53,239 nt of DNA from a bacterium (GCA_018700055.1 JABISL010000028.1:1-53239), one strand, 5' to 3'; positions 8,260 to 18,198 are shown, counted from the stretch's first letter. Numbers and translations are program-made. The notes: generated by a model not told the origin, from the sequence alone.

Positions 8260-9447
8260 TCATTCTACGAGTTCGGGAAATAGTCCGTAGATGTCGCATA
8301 TATAGAGTGATTCCATGTTTGATATCCGCGAATGGATTACGTAATTTAGCAGATACATTCGGGGGTATAAGCCAAGGTGACGGATCTCCAAGGTAGTGTC
8401 AAAAAAAGGCCATGAGCTTTGTATCCATGCTTTAGAAAGAATGATTGATAGGTCTGTTTTTTTGAAGGGTTTTTGAATGTAGGCATAAGCAGCGTTCCCG
8501 ATTGTTTTTTGGGTAACCGCGAATTCTTTTCGAGAGCTCATCACAATGACAGATAACGCAGGCGCTAATTCAATCAACTTTGGAAATAGATCGGTCCCTT
8601 TCATATCTGGGAGATAAGTATCTAACAAAGCAAGAGGAATATCCCGGAATTTTTGGAGTAACTCTAAGGCGTGGGCTGCGTTTGTTGCGACCAGAGTTTC
8701 ATATTCAGACGTAATAACCTTTGATACATCATTATGGCGAGACATTTCGTCTTCTATGAGTAGGACCTTGGTTTTTTTTAGACTAGTAATAGACACCATT
8801 AAGTAGGATTCGATCTGTTGCTTACAATAGTCAGGTGTAAGTGAGCCAATATCATAATTTATACTGCAATGATCAAATAAGTCTCGATCTGAGTCGTCTT
8901 TCTCTAATGCAGAGGCTTTGATGTTTTCGACAGTACTTTGGAAAAGAGAAGAGACTCTACAGACTTCTAGGTCAGCGATATCTTTGGGTGGAAAATCAGA
9001 GTCAGTGGGTTCTTTGATGCTCACATCAATAACTTTTTTCATCCCAGAAGGATGCTGGTCGATCGTTGTCACGATTTCTTCAATTTTTTGGGGAACCAAT
9101 GGCCCTTCTTTATAATAGCTAGCCCCATTTCGTAAGGCCTCAACGGCTCTATCGTCATCTTCATCAAAGTCGATGATGATGATGGGCGAATCTGTGTTAA
9201 TTGAGATAAGTTCTTTAAGTACTTCTCGCCAGGGAAGGTCTTTGAAACCGGTATCCAAAAAGACAATTAAGTCAGAAGAGCTGTTGTTTTCATATGCCGT
9301 AAGAGAGATTTCAAGGGCGTCTTTGACGGTTTGAGCCGATAGGCAGTCATGCACCCCACCAAACTTCTTGTATAAGAAGGTATGGTGCTCTTTTGATTCT
9401 ATAAATAGAAGCCTTTTTCGACCCTTTAAATGCGATGGTTCACTCAC
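8260..9447 (-). CDS. Orphan tandem receiver-domain protein
   Basis: Signal-transduction protein of 395 aa. The C-terminal receiver domain (about residues 228-340) is near canonical: VLLIEDE at the acidic pocket, phosphoacceptor Asp in LALLDTYLPDMKG, Ser in VIVMSS and Lys in YIQKPFK. The N-terminal about 130 residues look like a second, degenerate receiver: LLFIESKEHH lacks the acidic pair, and LIVFLDTGFKD may keep the acceptor Asp. There is no DNA-binding, kinase or cyclase output domain; the last about 55 residues are unassigned. The start is GTG at 9447 because GGAGG sits seven bases upstream, while the adjacent ATG is followed at once by a stop. No histidine kinase gene is nearby. Confidence 0.82.
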   Translation of the reverse strand: MSEPSHLKGRKRLLFIESKEHHTFLYKKFGGVHDCLSAQTVKDALEISLTAYENNSSSDLIVFLDTGFKDLPWREVLKELISINTDSPIIIIDFDEDDDRAVEALRNGASYYKEGPLVPQKIEEIVTTIDQHPSGMKKVIDVSIKEPTDSDFPPKDIADLEVCRVSSLFQSTVENIKASALEKDDSDRDLFDHCSINYDIGSLTPDYCKQQIESYLMVSITSLKKTKVLLIEDEMSRHNDVSKVITSEYETLVATNAAHALELLQKFRDIPLALLDTYLPDMKGTDLFPKLIELAPALSVIVMSSRKEFAVTQKTIGNAAYAYIQKPFKKTDLSIILSKAWIQSSWPFFDTTLEIRHLGLYPRMYLLNYVIHSRISNMESLYICDIYGLFPELVE

Positions 9448-9512
9448 ATGTTATCCTCCATAACTAGATAAGGAAATTATCGATAAAAGAGGCGACAGAG
9501 TTTAGTTAGGAT

Positions 9513-9824
9513 CTAGCAGTCAAGCGTGTCACGATGTTTGAAACGAGGCACATTTTTTCGCAACGCGACTAAGCCTAAAATGTGCCCTGACAAAGGAATT
9601 GTGGCAAATTGGAATGCCATCGCAACAAATAATTTGATTGCATCAGCTTGATGATCAAAGAAAAACATTGCGCCACCAAATATAAATGTAGTCCCCAATG
9701 TCATAGCCTTCGTGAGTGCATGACCCCGACAAAATACATCAGGTAGACGTAATAAGCCCAATGTTCCTATAAATACAAAAAGGGCCCCGGCAAAAATAAA
9801 TGAGGAAGCAATGATATCAGTCAT
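9513..9824 (-). CDS. mrpG: Mrp/Mnh Na+/H+ antiporter subunit G
   Basis: Small inner-membrane subunit (103 aa, three membrane segments) of the multi-subunit Mrp cation/proton antiporter. The signatures GTLGLLRLPDVFCRGHALTK and TTFIFGGAMFF are typical of MnhG/PhaG. It is the last gene of the seven-gene mrp set, overlapping mrpF by eight bases. No clear terminator hairpin with a T-run follows before the receiver gene. Confidence 0.92.
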   Translation of the reverse strand: MTDIIASSFIFAGALFVFIGTLGLLRLPDVFCRGHALTKAMTLGTTFIFGGAMFFFDHQADAIKLFVAMAFQFATIPLSGHILGLVALRKNVPRFKHRDTLDC

Positions 9825-10128
9825 TTATAGAGCCTTCTTCAGAGTCTTCCAACTCATAGGTTAAATGTAGGTAATAGGAGAAGGCTACTGTACCAAAGAA
9901 ACCAAATATACAGTAAACGAGAATCGCATCTAAAAACTGTGAAGAGTTCCACAATATTGATGTAATGACTAATAGGCCAATCATACTGACCCCAATCCCA
10001 TCAAAGCTAAGAATACGGTCAAATACAGTAGGTCCTTTTATCAAACGGACCATGGTCAGCAATATGGCAGCTAATAATAATACGGCTGCAGAGTTTAGTA
10101 ATATGGAACATATGTAGGGTGATGTCAT
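9817..10128 (-). CDS. mrpF: Mrp/Mnh Na+/H+ antiporter subunit F
   Basis: Subunit F of the Mrp antiporter, 103 aa with three membrane helices. The motif RLIKGPTVFDRILSFDGIGV matches the conserved R-GP-DR segment of MnhF/PhaF. The start overlaps the mrpE stop by four bases (ATGA), as expected for stoichiometric expression of the complex. Confidence 0.92.
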   Translation of the reverse strand: MTSPYICSILLNSAAVLLLAAILLTMVRLIKGPTVFDRILSFDGIGVSMIGLLVITSILWNSSQFLDAILVYCIFGFFGTVAFSYYLHLTYELEDSEEGSIND

Positions 10129-10595
10129 CGAGTAAATCCTAATAGTGGTTTTAATAATTCTTGATCTATGGATTCACGTACAGCTTGGGGATCAGGAGCA
10201 TCCAATGCATGAACGGTGAGCTGTCCATCGGCGTAGTCTATCGTTGTTGTTCCAGGTGTTAGTGTAATGCTATGTGCCAATAACATAACTTCTATTTCGC
10301 TAAGGTCACGAACGGAGAAGACAATGATATTGGGCTCTAATGACTGAATAGAGCGGAATAGAATAATATAGATTACACTGATATTCGCTATAACAAATGC
10401 TTTTATAAAATAGGTGACGAATATAAAGAAGGCAACCCCTCTTTGTGTATAACGAGTATTGCCAAATACACCTCGGAAGATATGTAATGCGCCAAAGCCC
10501 AAGACCAACCCAATACAAAATTGAGTGACAGTGAGTGTGCCTGTGAGCCCCATCCAAATAACGGCTAATACGTTATTAACGATAAATAATGCCAT
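10125..10595 (-). CDS. mrpE: Mrp/Mnh Na+/H+ antiporter subunit E
   Basis: Subunit E, 156 aa, with hydrophobic segments in the N-terminal half and a soluble C-terminal domain. The motifs SITLTPGTTTIDYADGQLTV and HALDAPDP are diagnostic for MnhE (LTPGT-T-D, then H-L). The reading frame meets mrpD at a one-base overlap. Confidence 0.92.
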   Translation of the reverse strand: MALFIVNNVLAVIWMGLTGTLTVTQFCIGLVLGFGALHIFRGVFGNTRYTQRGVAFFIFVTYFIKAFVIANISVIYIILFRSIQSLEPNIIVFSVRDLSEIEVMLLAHSITLTPGTTTIDYADGQLTVHALDAPDPQAVRESIDQELLKPLLGFTR

Positions 10596-12130
10596 TAGTG
10601 ATGGCCTCCGTTAGATTCTGAGTGAACTGATTGAGATTTGATATCGGGAGATGACAGAACTTTGTTGATAGTAAGGTCACGATCAAATAGTGAACTAGAC
10701 GCTTGCTGAGCCAATCGGATATATGGATTAGCGGCAAACCCAATTACTAATGTACAAAGGACCAAAGCAAAAGCTGAGAGTGACATCCATTTCCAACCAG
10801 TTCCTTCTAAGTTTAAAGTCGTGGATGGGTTATCCCGCCAGAAAAAGGCGAACCAAATCCGAATCATGCTTAAAAGTGTTAACACACTAGCTATAACAAT
10901 GGATCCGACAAGTATCCAGTGGGACCCTTCAATAGCGGACTGAAGAATCATTGCCTTTCCCCAGAATCCGCTTAGTGGGGGAATCCCTGTGAGAGCCAAC
11001 GCTTGTACCAAAAATAGAACCCCAACCCATGGCGCTTTTTTCCAAATATTACCGCCTGATTCCAACTCATCCGTTCCAGAAATACGATAAACGACACCTG
11101 TTATCAAGAATAACGACGCGATAACAAGTACGTGATGCATCATATAAAAAATACTAGCAGCGATACTCTGCTCTGTAAGGATTCCAATACCAACCATCAT
11201 AAATCCGATATGGCTTACGAGATTGAAACAAAGGACGCCACGGATTGTTCGTTGAGTTAACGCAGATAATATTCCTATAATCATCGTAGGGACAGCTAAG
11301 ATTAGAATAAATTGGTGAGGAGCGAGTAGCGTGTGAGGGAGTACCGTCACAAATATTCGAATAATAACGTAGATACCAACCTTGGTTAGGAGACCTGCAA
11401 AAATAGCCGCTAAAGGGGTAGGTAAGGAGGGGTAGCTGTTAGGCATCCAGTAATAAAGTGGGAAGAACCCAGCTTTTAATCCAAAAATTAAGACTAACAT
11501 TAATGAGGCAACAATTAATCGAGGGTCATTAGCATATCCGGCACTTAGTTGAGCGATATCAGCGAAATTGAGTGATCCAAACAATGCATAAAATATTCCG
11601 CCGGCACATAAGAATAACGCACTGCCGATAAGGTTGATTGCTAAGTAAGGTAACGCATGACGAACATCTTTTTCTTTAATTTCTAAAGTTAAGATTGAGT
11701 AGGATGAAATGAGCATGATTTCGAATGCAACAAATAAGTTAAAGAAATCTCCTGTAGTAAAGGATAGGTTGATGCCGGCAACGAGAAAAAATATCAAAGG
11801 GATACGCATTGGGTGTTCATCTTCTATGGATTGCTGAGCGAAGCCATAGACTAGGGCGGCAAGGGATACACCTAAGGCGAGCGTGACCATGATAGCGCCT
11901 AAGGTATCAAGGGATAAGAATATCCCAAATGGAGCCTTCCATCCGCCCATAGGAAGAATGAGAATCTTTTCCGATAATGTTTTCCATAGCAAGCATTTGG
12001 ATACGGCGATTAATCCGATAAACGTTAAGGCGCTTGCCCATCGACGCTGAACACTAGGTGTGCGCCATACCAACAAGATAGACCCAAGTAGAAGCGGCAG
12101 TATGGTTGGTAAAACAATCCAATTAGTCAT
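10595..12130 (-). CDS. mrpD: Mrp/Mnh Na+/H+ antiporter subunit D
   Basis: Large antiporter-like subunit related to the NuoM/NuoN/NuoL proton-pumping subunits, about 511 aa and 14 membrane helices. The proton-antiporter domain shows FNLFVAFEIMLISSYSILTL with its key Glu, GLKAGFFPLYYWMPNSYPSL with the key Lys, and LVSHIGFMMVGIG. The ATG at 12130 is preferred to a TTG five codons upstream because GAGGA lies eight bases before it. It overlaps the mrpC stop by eight bases. Confidence 0.93.
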   Translation of the reverse strand: MTNWIVLPTILPLLLGSILLVWRTPSVQRRWASALTFIGLIAVSKCLLWKTLSEKILILPMGGWKAPFGIFLSLDTLGAIMVTLALGVSLAALVYGFAQQSIEDEHPMRIPLIFFLVAGINLSFTTGDFFNLFVAFEIMLISSYSILTLEIKEKDVRHALPYLAINLIGSALFLCAGGIFYALFGSLNFADIAQLSAGYANDPRLIVASLMLVLIFGLKAGFFPLYYWMPNSYPSLPTPLAAIFAGLLTKVGIYVIIRIFVTVLPHTLLAPHQFILILAVPTMIIGILSALTQRTIRGVLCFNLVSHIGFMMVGIGILTEQSIAASIFYMMHHVLVIASLFLITGVVYRISGTDELESGGNIWKKAPWVGVLFLVQALALTGIPPLSGFWGKAMILQSAIEGSHWILVGSIVIASVLTLLSMIRIWFAFFWRDNPSTTLNLEGTGWKWMSLSAFALVLCTLVIGFAANPYIRLAQQASSSLFDRDLTINKVLSSPDIKSQSVHSESNGGHH

Positions 12131-12455
12131 TGTAAATGTCCTCAATATTAGTGGATGAGTGGCTTAGATAAATTCGATATAACAATACGATTAGATAAGC
12201 CGTAACACCGAATCCAATAACAATCGCTGTCAGGAGCAATGCTTGAGGAAGCGGGTCTACATAACTTTCGCCAAGAAGGGTGACGATAGGTGCCTTTTTT
12301 CCAGTAGGATCACCAGACACGGCCAGTAAAAATATATTGGCGGCATGGTTCAGTAAGGAAAAGCCGAATAGAATCGGGATGATGTTTCTCTGTAAGATTA
12401 GATAAACAGACGTGCTAAACAACACACCAACAATGAGGATGGTTATGGTAGTCAT
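12123..12455 (-). CDS. mrpC: Mrp/Mnh Na+/H+ antiporter subunit C
   Basis: NuoK-like subunit of 110 aa with three membrane helices. The segments FGFSLLNHAANIFLLAVSGD and DPLPQALLLTAIVIGFGVTA are classic for MnhC (DPLPQALVLTAIVI). It overlaps mrpB by four bases at its start and mrpD at its end, consistent with tight translational coupling. Confidence 0.94.
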   Translation of the reverse strand: MTTITILIVGVLFSTSVYLILQRNIIPILFGFSLLNHAANIFLLAVSGDPTGKKAPIVTLLGESYVDPLPQALLLTAIVIGFGVTAYLIVLLYRIYLSHSSTNIEDIYND

Positions 12456-12982
12456 TCTGTAGTCGCCTGTTCATTGGTGGGAGCTACAACAGGCTCTTCG
12501 TTTGTATTTGATAAGCCCGATTCATCTTGAGCAAGTGTATTGATATCACTGTCGGATGAATGGGAAAATGTAAATGTCATTTTGGTAGTTACCCCAACGA
12601 CAACTAAAAAGACCCCAAAGTCCAATAGGACAGGTGTCCCCACATGTAAGTTCCCTAGTAACGGAACATGCAAATGAATCATTTTATGGAGCATGAATGG
12701 GTAACCAAAGAAGACTGGAGCGATAGCTGTTCCATAAGCGATGAAGAGTCCCGTCGTAGCAATTTGAAGTGGGTCATAATGTAAAATCTGTTTCATCTCA
12801 TCAGCGCTTAGTGCCATATTCAATATGACTAAAGAGATGGCAAAAATAATGCCGGCAATAAATCCACCGCCTGGTGCATTGTGCCCTTTTAAGAAAATAT
12901 AAACGGCAAAAATAGTAATGAAGAAAAAAATATACCGAATGAAAAAAGCAAGAATAGGGGATTTGACACGAGTATCTATCAT
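12452..12982 (-). CDS. mrpB: Mrp/Mnh Na+/H+ antiporter subunit B
   Basis: Subunit B, 176 aa, four membrane segments. The N-terminal region contains GHNAPGGGFIAGIIFAISLV, the signature of MnhB, and a later HVGTPVLLDFGVFLVVVGV. The last about 35 residues form an acidic, polar tail (SDSDINTLAQDES and beyond) that makes it somewhat longer than common MrpB proteins of about 140 aa. It overlaps mrpA by four bases. Confidence 0.93.
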   Translation of the reverse strand: MIDTRVKSPILAFFIRYIFFFITIFAVYIFLKGHNAPGGGFIAGIIFAISLVILNMALSADEMKQILHYDPLQIATTGLFIAYGTAIAPVFFGYPFMLHKMIHLHVPLLGNLHVGTPVLLDFGVFLVVVGVTTKMTFTFSHSSDSDINTLAQDESGLSNTNEEPVVAPTNEQATTE

Positions 12983-15330
12983 TTGGATTCCTCCGTAGGC
13001 CCTTGCCAGCGCATCAATAGTCCCAATATACCCAAAGTTGCGATAACGAGTACAGAAATCTCACCCATAGTATCAAATCCTCGGAAGTCGACTACTACAG
13101 TGTTAACCGCATTCGATCCACCGGCGAGAGAGTTTGTTTTGTCGATGAAGTAATCACCTAATTTAGTAGCTGGCGGATCTGAGAGTAAGAACCAAAGAAC
13201 GATCATCATAACGAATCCACTGAGGACTGATATTAATAATACGACCCTTTTTTTTGCACCTGTATAGACAGATGCTTCTTCCTTGATCGCCATTCCTTTG
13301 GGGATTTTACTTAATAACAGAAGCATCAATATTAGAGATACCGATTCGATTAACATCTGAGTAAGAGCTAGATCGGGTGCTCGGTAAATAACAAAATAAA
13401 AACTAATAAAGAAGCCAACGACGGATAATGCGATTAGTCGAGTGGTCCACTTCTTCTGAGTAACGACAGCTATTGAAAATACACAGATTACAAACCCAAT
13501 GACAGTTGCAGGAATGTGCTCTAACCGTATCCAATCAAAACGTATAGTGGATAGAGGTAGGTAATAGAGAATAAAACCAGAGGACATTAATACGATGTAT
13601 GAGATGACAATTCCCAAGTAATCTTGAGACTGATCCAATCGAAGCCAAGAATGAAGACGTTTGGATAGGGTAGCTAAACCCTCCAGCCCGTTATTGAAGG
13701 CCGTGTCAAATCGAAGTTGTTTCGGGATTTCCATCTGCCAGTGTTTACGTTCAAATAACGTATAAAGACCAACGCCTAAACCCGAGATAGTCAAACTAAG
13801 TAAAAAAGGGGTAGTGAGTCCATGCCATAGGGCAAGGTGACTCATTTTAATGGCATGCATACCACTGACTGTTAATCCGGCTAATGCATGACCCAATAGT
13901 TCTGGGTTTAGACCAAAGATAATGAGACAAGACGCTAAGACCAAAGGAGGGAGTTGAATCCATAACCCAGGTGCATGCAGAGAGTCTTTGAGATCTAGTG
14001 GGACCGTTCCCATGAATAGGGTTTTGAAAAACCGAAGCGACGTTGCGAAGAGACATATTGCAGACATGATAATGGTGCCAACCCAGACCCACGCAATGCC
14101 GCCATGAGATTGCGCATTATGTAATAACGTCTCAAGCATTAATTCCTTGCTGATGAACCCCATTGTTCCGGGTAAACCAGCCATCGCCATACATGCAAAT
14201 AGGGTGGCCATACCTGCAAAAGGAGCAATACGAAATAGTCCTCCCATTTTGCGAATGTCTTTAGTCCCCACAATATGAATGACAATACCCGCGACCATGA
14301 ATAGTGACGCCTTATAAAACACATGGTTCAAAATATGAAAGAAGTCATGCTCTAAAAGCTGCATATGACCCAGGCCATAGACACCCATCAAGAATCCAAG
14401 CTGACTTACGGTGGTGTAAGCCAAAATAGCCTTTAGATCATGAGATAAGATGGAATACACCGCCCCGATAAGCATTGTGATAAACCCAACCGTGACAATA
14501 ATATCGCCCCAATAAGGATTGTGAGAAAAAATGGGGAATAGTCGAGCAGTTAGAAAGATGCCCAATTTAACCATTGCTGCCGAGTGGAGATAGGAACTTA
14601 CAGGGGTAGGTGCGGCCATTGCATTGGGGAGCCAAAAGTGAAATGGGAATTGAGCGGATTTTCCAAATGCCCCTACAAGCATTAAAGCCATAACAGCTGT
14701 AGGCAATGCCCCAACCACGACCAAACTATCTCTCTGAGCAATCAAGAGACTCAGGTCATAAGTGCCAAATACTGATTTGGCTAACAAAATACCTAATAAC
14801 ATAACGAGGCCAGTTGTACCGGTGACAATCAATGCCATCAAAGACCCCTTCTGAGACTCAGGTTTGTTATAAAGGAATCCGATGAGAAGGAATGAGGCCA
14901 CGCCTGTGAGTTCCCAGAATAAAAAGGTAAGTAATAGGTGATTAGAAAAGACTGTGCCCAGCATGGCAAACATAAATAGCATGAGGTAAGCGAAAAATCG
15001 GCCATTCTCATCCTTTAGACTCATATAGAAGCGTGCATAAAAGAGTACAAATGCACCAATGCAGGTGATGACGAGGCCAAAAAACAGAGACAGTCCATCC
15101 ACTAGGAAGGATAACTGAAGGTCAAAAGCGGGGACCCAATTATAAGAGATTACGAAAGGGAGTCCCTTAGTTAGCTTAATGATTCGCCCAATTAATGAGG
15201 CCGATGTAATCGCCGTTCCGATACCAATCCAAGCCACATTTAACGATAGTGACCTAGCGAAAAAACCCACAACAGGGGCAATGAATAGGGGGAGGAATAC
15301 AGCTATAAGGAGTAAAGATTCGATAGCCAT
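12979..15330 (-). CDS. mrpA: Mrp/Mnh Na+/H+ antiporter subunit A
   Basis: Largest Mrp subunit, 783 aa and about 20 membrane helices, related to NuoL. The antiporter domain shows LLTFLFWELTGVASFLLIGF, GAFGKSAQFPFHFWLPNAMA and TPVSSYLHSAAMVKLGIFL. The C-terminal part (about residues 600-783) is the MnhA-specific extension, with RAPDLALTQMLIESVSLILM and DFRGFDTMGEISVLVIATLG. It is the first mrp gene and starts 11 bases after the tatA stop. The complex exchanges cytoplasmic Na+ for H+, fitting a salty habitat and an oxidase-driven proton gradient. Confidence 0.95.
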   Translation of the reverse strand: MAIESLLLIAVFLPLFIAPVVGFFARSLSLNVAWIGIGTAITSASLIGRIIKLTKGLPFVISYNWVPAFDLQLSFLVDGLSLFFGLVITCIGAFVLFYARFYMSLKDENGRFFAYLMLFMFAMLGTVFSNHLLLTFLFWELTGVASFLLIGFLYNKPESQKGSLMALIVTGTTGLVMLLGILLAKSVFGTYDLSLLIAQRDSLVVVGALPTAVMALMLVGAFGKSAQFPFHFWLPNAMAAPTPVSSYLHSAAMVKLGIFLTARLFPIFSHNPYWGDIIVTVGFITMLIGAVYSILSHDLKAILAYTTVSQLGFLMGVYGLGHMQLLEHDFFHILNHVFYKASLFMVAGIVIHIVGTKDIRKMGGLFRIAPFAGMATLFACMAMAGLPGTMGFISKELMLETLLHNAQSHGGIAWVWVGTIIMSAICLFATSLRFFKTLFMGTVPLDLKDSLHAPGLWIQLPPLVLASCLIIFGLNPELLGHALAGLTVSGMHAIKMSHLALWHGLTTPFLLSLTISGLGVGLYTLFERKHWQMEIPKQLRFDTAFNNGLEGLATLSKRLHSWLRLDQSQDYLGIVISYIVLMSSGFILYYLPLSTIRFDWIRLEHIPATVIGFVICVFSIAVVTQKKWTTRLIALSVVGFFISFYFVIYRAPDLALTQMLIESVSLILMLLLLSKIPKGMAIKEEASVYTGAKKRVVLLISVLSGFVMMIVLWFLLSDPPATKLGDYFIDKTNSLAGGSNAVNTVVVDFRGFDTMGEISVLVIATLGILGLLMRWQGPTEESK

Positions 15331-15341
15331 AAAATAGAAAT

Positions 15342-15518
15342 CTATTTAGAATCCTTTTTTTCAGCTTTTGGAGCATCTTCCGGTAATTCTTCCTTGAGTC
15401 CAGAGTCAAAAGCCTTTTTAGCTTGACCAATAGACCGGGCAAATTTAGGGATAGCACTTGCTCCAAAAAGAACAAAAACGATCAGTAAGATGATTATAAT
15501 TTCTGTAGATCCAAACAT
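15342..15518 (-). CDS. tatA: Twin-arginine translocase subunit TatA/TatE
   Basis: Single-span membrane protein (58 aa) that forms the Tat translocation assembly. The sequence begins MFGSTEIIIILLIVFVLFGA, followed by the conserved SAIPKFARSIGQAKKAFDSG: membrane helix, FG hinge and amphipathic helix, then a charged acidic/lysine tail. The ATG at 15518 gives the canonical start; a TTG three codons upstream is possible. It sits between coxD and mrpA in the respiratory block. This makes sense because ActB, encoded in the same block, has a twin-arginine-type signal. TatC is not in the window. Confidence 0.9.
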   Translation of the reverse strand: MFGSTEIIIILLIVFVLFGASAIPKFARSIGQAKKAFDSGLKEELPEDAPKAEKKDSK

Positions 15519-15569
15519 GATGGTCAAATTGTACCAATTCTTAGCTGTTCTGTTAACACTAAGTTTTGG

Positions 15570-15935
15570 TTAATGGCCTGTAGGGGCGTGGCCCTTTTCA
15601 ATTTTAATGACAGGACTTTTTAGGTCATGAAATCCAGCTTCTTCAATATCAATAGCGCCTCTTGTCATGAGGTCTGCAAAGACAAAGAAAAAGAAGATAA
15701 GTACACAAACAACACTTCCAAGAAGAAGCACCCAGGTGAATCCCTTTTCCCAGCGAAGTCCCATAAAAATAAGGAGTACTAAACTTGCTTTTACAACCGC
15801 AATAAGTAGGGCGATCGTTAAATTCAATGCCCCAAAATCAAACTGAGCTGCTAATACTGTTATAAACGTAAGAAACAACAGCCCGATAAAGGTTTTTACA
15901 TAATAACTAACAGGAATAATAAAATGACCACTCAT
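15570..15935 (-). CDS. coxD: Cytochrome c oxidase subunit IV (bacterial type)
   Basis: Small membrane subunit with three helices (about 121 aa) of the aa3/caa3-type oxidase. The YYVKTFIGLLFLTFITVLAA and ALLIAVVKASLVLLIFMGLR segments, with a lysine in helix two, match the bacterial subunit IV family. The ATG at 15935 is chosen because AGGAG lies about seven bases upstream. A start six codons earlier would overlap coxC and lacks that site. The C-terminal tail (DLKSPVIKIEKGHAPTGH) is polar. Its exact role in bacteria is structural and not well defined. Confidence 0.87.
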   Translation of the reverse strand: MSGHFIIPVSYYVKTFIGLLFLTFITVLAAQFDFGALNLTIALLIAVVKASLVLLIFMGLRWEKGFTWVLLLGSVVCVLIFFFFVFADLMTRGAIDIEEAGFHDLKSPVIKIEKGHAPTGH

Positions 15936-15945
15936 ACTGCTACTC

Positions 15946-16596
15946 CTATCCAACTAGATATAATAAAGGAAATAAGAAAATCCAAACAAGGTCAACGAAA
16001 TGCCAGTATAGGCCAACCAATTCAACGGGAGTGAAATAATCTGCGTGAAACTCTCCTCGAGCGGTCCTACGCATAATCCATATGATCAACCCTATTCCAA
16101 TAAGGATATGAAGGGCATGTAATCCTGTGATTACAAAATAGATACCAAAGAAAATAGGCACTTGTTCGAATACGGCCATTGCATTGAAGTAGTTAGGTGG
16201 AAATATTCCATGATGAAATTTGGACATATACTCAAAATATTTAACAACCAAAAACAGAGCCGCTAATAAAATGGTCACAAGTAGAAAATTGAATGTCTTT
16301 TTCTTTTGACTTGTTTGGGCCGAATTAACGGCCATTACCATTGTAAAACTACTAGTAATTAGAACGGCAGTATTAAAAGCACCCATTTTCCATGAAAGCA
16401 GACTGCTAGCTTCTAAAAAAGCTTCAGGGTAGAGATATCGAAAAATTGCATAAGCCACGAATAATGCACTAAAGAAAAGAATCTCTTGGGCCATAAATGC
16501 CCACATTCCTAATTTAGCGGATTCAAATTCTTGCTCAGCATTATCGAAGTGATGAGCCACTTCATGCTTAATGAAGGATGTTCCTGTCGTGGCCAT
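15946..16596 (-). CDS. coxC: Cytochrome c oxidase subunit III
   Basis: Core membrane subunit III, 216 aa, five to six helices. Typical family segments are KLGMWAFMAQEILFFSALFV, WKMGAFNTAVLITSSFTMVM, FGIYFVITGLHALHILIGIG and VELVGLYWHFVDLVWIFLFP. Its start overlaps the coxA stop by one base. It has the short bacterial form lacking the first two helices of mitochondrial subunit III. Confidence 0.94.
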   Translation of the reverse strand: MATTGTSFIKHEVAHHFDNAEQEFESAKLGMWAFMAQEILFFSALFVAYAIFRYLYPEAFLEASSLLSWKMGAFNTAVLITSSFTMVMAVNSAQTSQKKKTFNFLLVTILLAALFLVVKYFEYMSKFHHGIFPPNYFNAMAVFEQVPIFFGIYFVITGLHALHILIGIGLIIWIMRRTARGEFHADYFTPVELVGLYWHFVDLVWIFLFPLLYLVG

Positions 16597-18191
16597 TAGT
16601 AGCCTGCCTTTTCATAATCATAAGGACCTGTCGTAACGGTAGGTGTTTCGTGGAAGTTATGGTGATCAGGAGGGGTATCTGCTACCCACTCTAGTGTTAG
16701 CCCACCCCAAGGGTTAGCCGGGGCTTTTTCACCTTTGAAGAGTGAATGTATTAAATAGACAGCCATTATTATGAAGCCTGTCCCCAAAACAAATGTTCCC
16801 ATTGTTGAGAATGCGTGTAGCGGCTGAAATTGGTCTAAATAGTTATAATAGCGACGTGGCATTCCTTTAGTCCCTAATATAAATTGAGTAAAGAATACCC
16901 AGTTAAATCCAACAAATACAAACGCTGCAGCAATACGCCCCCATTTTTCAGAGTACATTTTTCCAAACATCTTAGGCCACCAGTAATGTAGCCCCCCAAG
17001 GAACGCCATTACAACGCCACCCATCATAGTGTAGTGGAAATGAGCCACTACAAAATAGGTGTCATGCAAATGAACATCTACGGATAGCGCACCTAAGAAC
17101 ATACCTGTGAATCCACCGATACAGAATAAGAACAAAAATGATAAGAAATATAAGAACGGTGTCTTAAGATCGATGGTTCCTTTGTACATTGTTGTTACCC
17201 AGTTGAAAACTTTGATTCCGGATGGAATTCCAACAAGGAATGTTAGTAGGGAGAAAATCATGTTCGCATAAGAGGACTGCCCACTTAAGAATAAATGATG
17301 TCCCCAAACTAAAAAGGAGATGATAGCAATTGCAAGACTTGAGTAAGCGATAAGCTTGTACCCAAAAATATTCTTTTTACAGAAAGTTGTAACTAACTCA
17401 CTCATTACACCCATCGCAGGCAATACCATTATGTATACAGCTGGGTGACTATAGAACCAGAAGAAGTGTTGAAATAGAATCGGATCTCCACCTAAAGCAG
17501 GGTCAAATATGCCTACCCCAAATGTACTTTCAAATATAAGTAGTAATAAGGTAATTCCCACTACAGGCGTAGCTAGAATTTGGATAATAGCTGTGGCATA
17601 TAATGCCCACACAAACAGTGGCATTCTAAACCACGTCATGCCAGGGGCACGCATCTTATGGATAGTGGCAATAAAATTAACGCCGGTTAAGATGGATGAA
17701 AATCCTAAAATAAAAGCGGCTAATGTCATGCTTATTACACTAGTATCAGATTGAGTCGAGTAGGGCGTGTAAAAAGTCCAGCCCGTATCAACCGCACCAT
17801 TAAATAGTGAAAAAATAGCAAACGCAGCACCGAGCACATAGACATAGAAACTAGCTAAGTTAAGCCTTGGAAAGGCCACGTCCTTCGCGCCTAATTGAAG
17901 CGGCAAAACAAAGTTGCCTAAAGCTGCAGGTATTGATGGAATGATGAATAAGAAGACCATTACCGCACCATGCAATGTAAAGGCTTGATTATATTGTTTA
18001 GCTGTTAGATATAATTGCGTTGGAGTAAGAAGCTCCATTCGTAGTGCTAGGGCAAAGAATCCCCCTAAGCCAAATGAAATCGCTATAAAAAGTAAATACA
18101 TAACACCAATACGTTTGTGATCAAGTGTCGTTAACCAAGACATTATGCCAGTTTCGCAGTTTAGATAGTTTTTAATTGTTTTAGTGCTCAT
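16596..18191 (-). CDS. coxA: Cytochrome c oxidase subunit I, heme-copper oxidase (A2-like)
   Basis: Catalytic subunit that reduces O2 to water at the heme a3-CuB centre, 531 aa and about 12 helices. The heme and copper ligands are visible: His in [12 protein letters not shown], His-Tyr in [11 protein letters not shown], the HH pair in WGHHLFLSG, and the two His in [14 protein letters not shown]. The usual Glu of HPEVY (A1 D-channel) is Ala, and the local text is FYSHPAVY. That YS pattern is characteristic of the A2 subfamily found in caa3 oxidases. A K-channel lysine is present in GIKVFNWV. It lies seven bases downstream of coxB. Confidence 0.95.
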   Translation of the reverse strand: MSTKTIKNYLNCETGIMSWLTTLDHKRIGVMYLLFIAISFGLGGFFALALRMELLTPTQLYLTAKQYNQAFTLHGAVMVFLFIIPSIPAALGNFVLPLQLGAKDVAFPRLNLASFYVYVLGAAFAIFSLFNGAVDTGWTFYTPYSTQSDTSVISMTLAAFILGFSSILTGVNFIATIHKMRAPGMTWFRMPLFVWALYATAIIQILATPVVGITLLLLIFESTFGVGIFDPALGGDPILFQHFFWFYSHPAVYIMVLPAMGVMSELVTTFCKKNIFGYKLIAYSSLAIAIISFLVWGHHLFLSGQSSYANMIFSLLTFLVGIPSGIKVFNWVTTMYKGTIDLKTPFLYFLSFLFLFCIGGFTGMFLGALSVDVHLHDTYFVVAHFHYTMMGGVVMAFLGGLHYWWPKMFGKMYSEKWGRIAAAFVFVGFNWVFFTQFILGTKGMPRRYYNYLDQFQPLHAFSTMGTFVLGTGFIIMAVYLIHSLFKGEKAPANPWGGLTLEWVADTPPDHHNFHETPTVTTGPYDYEKAGY

Positions 18192-18198
18192 GAGGTTC

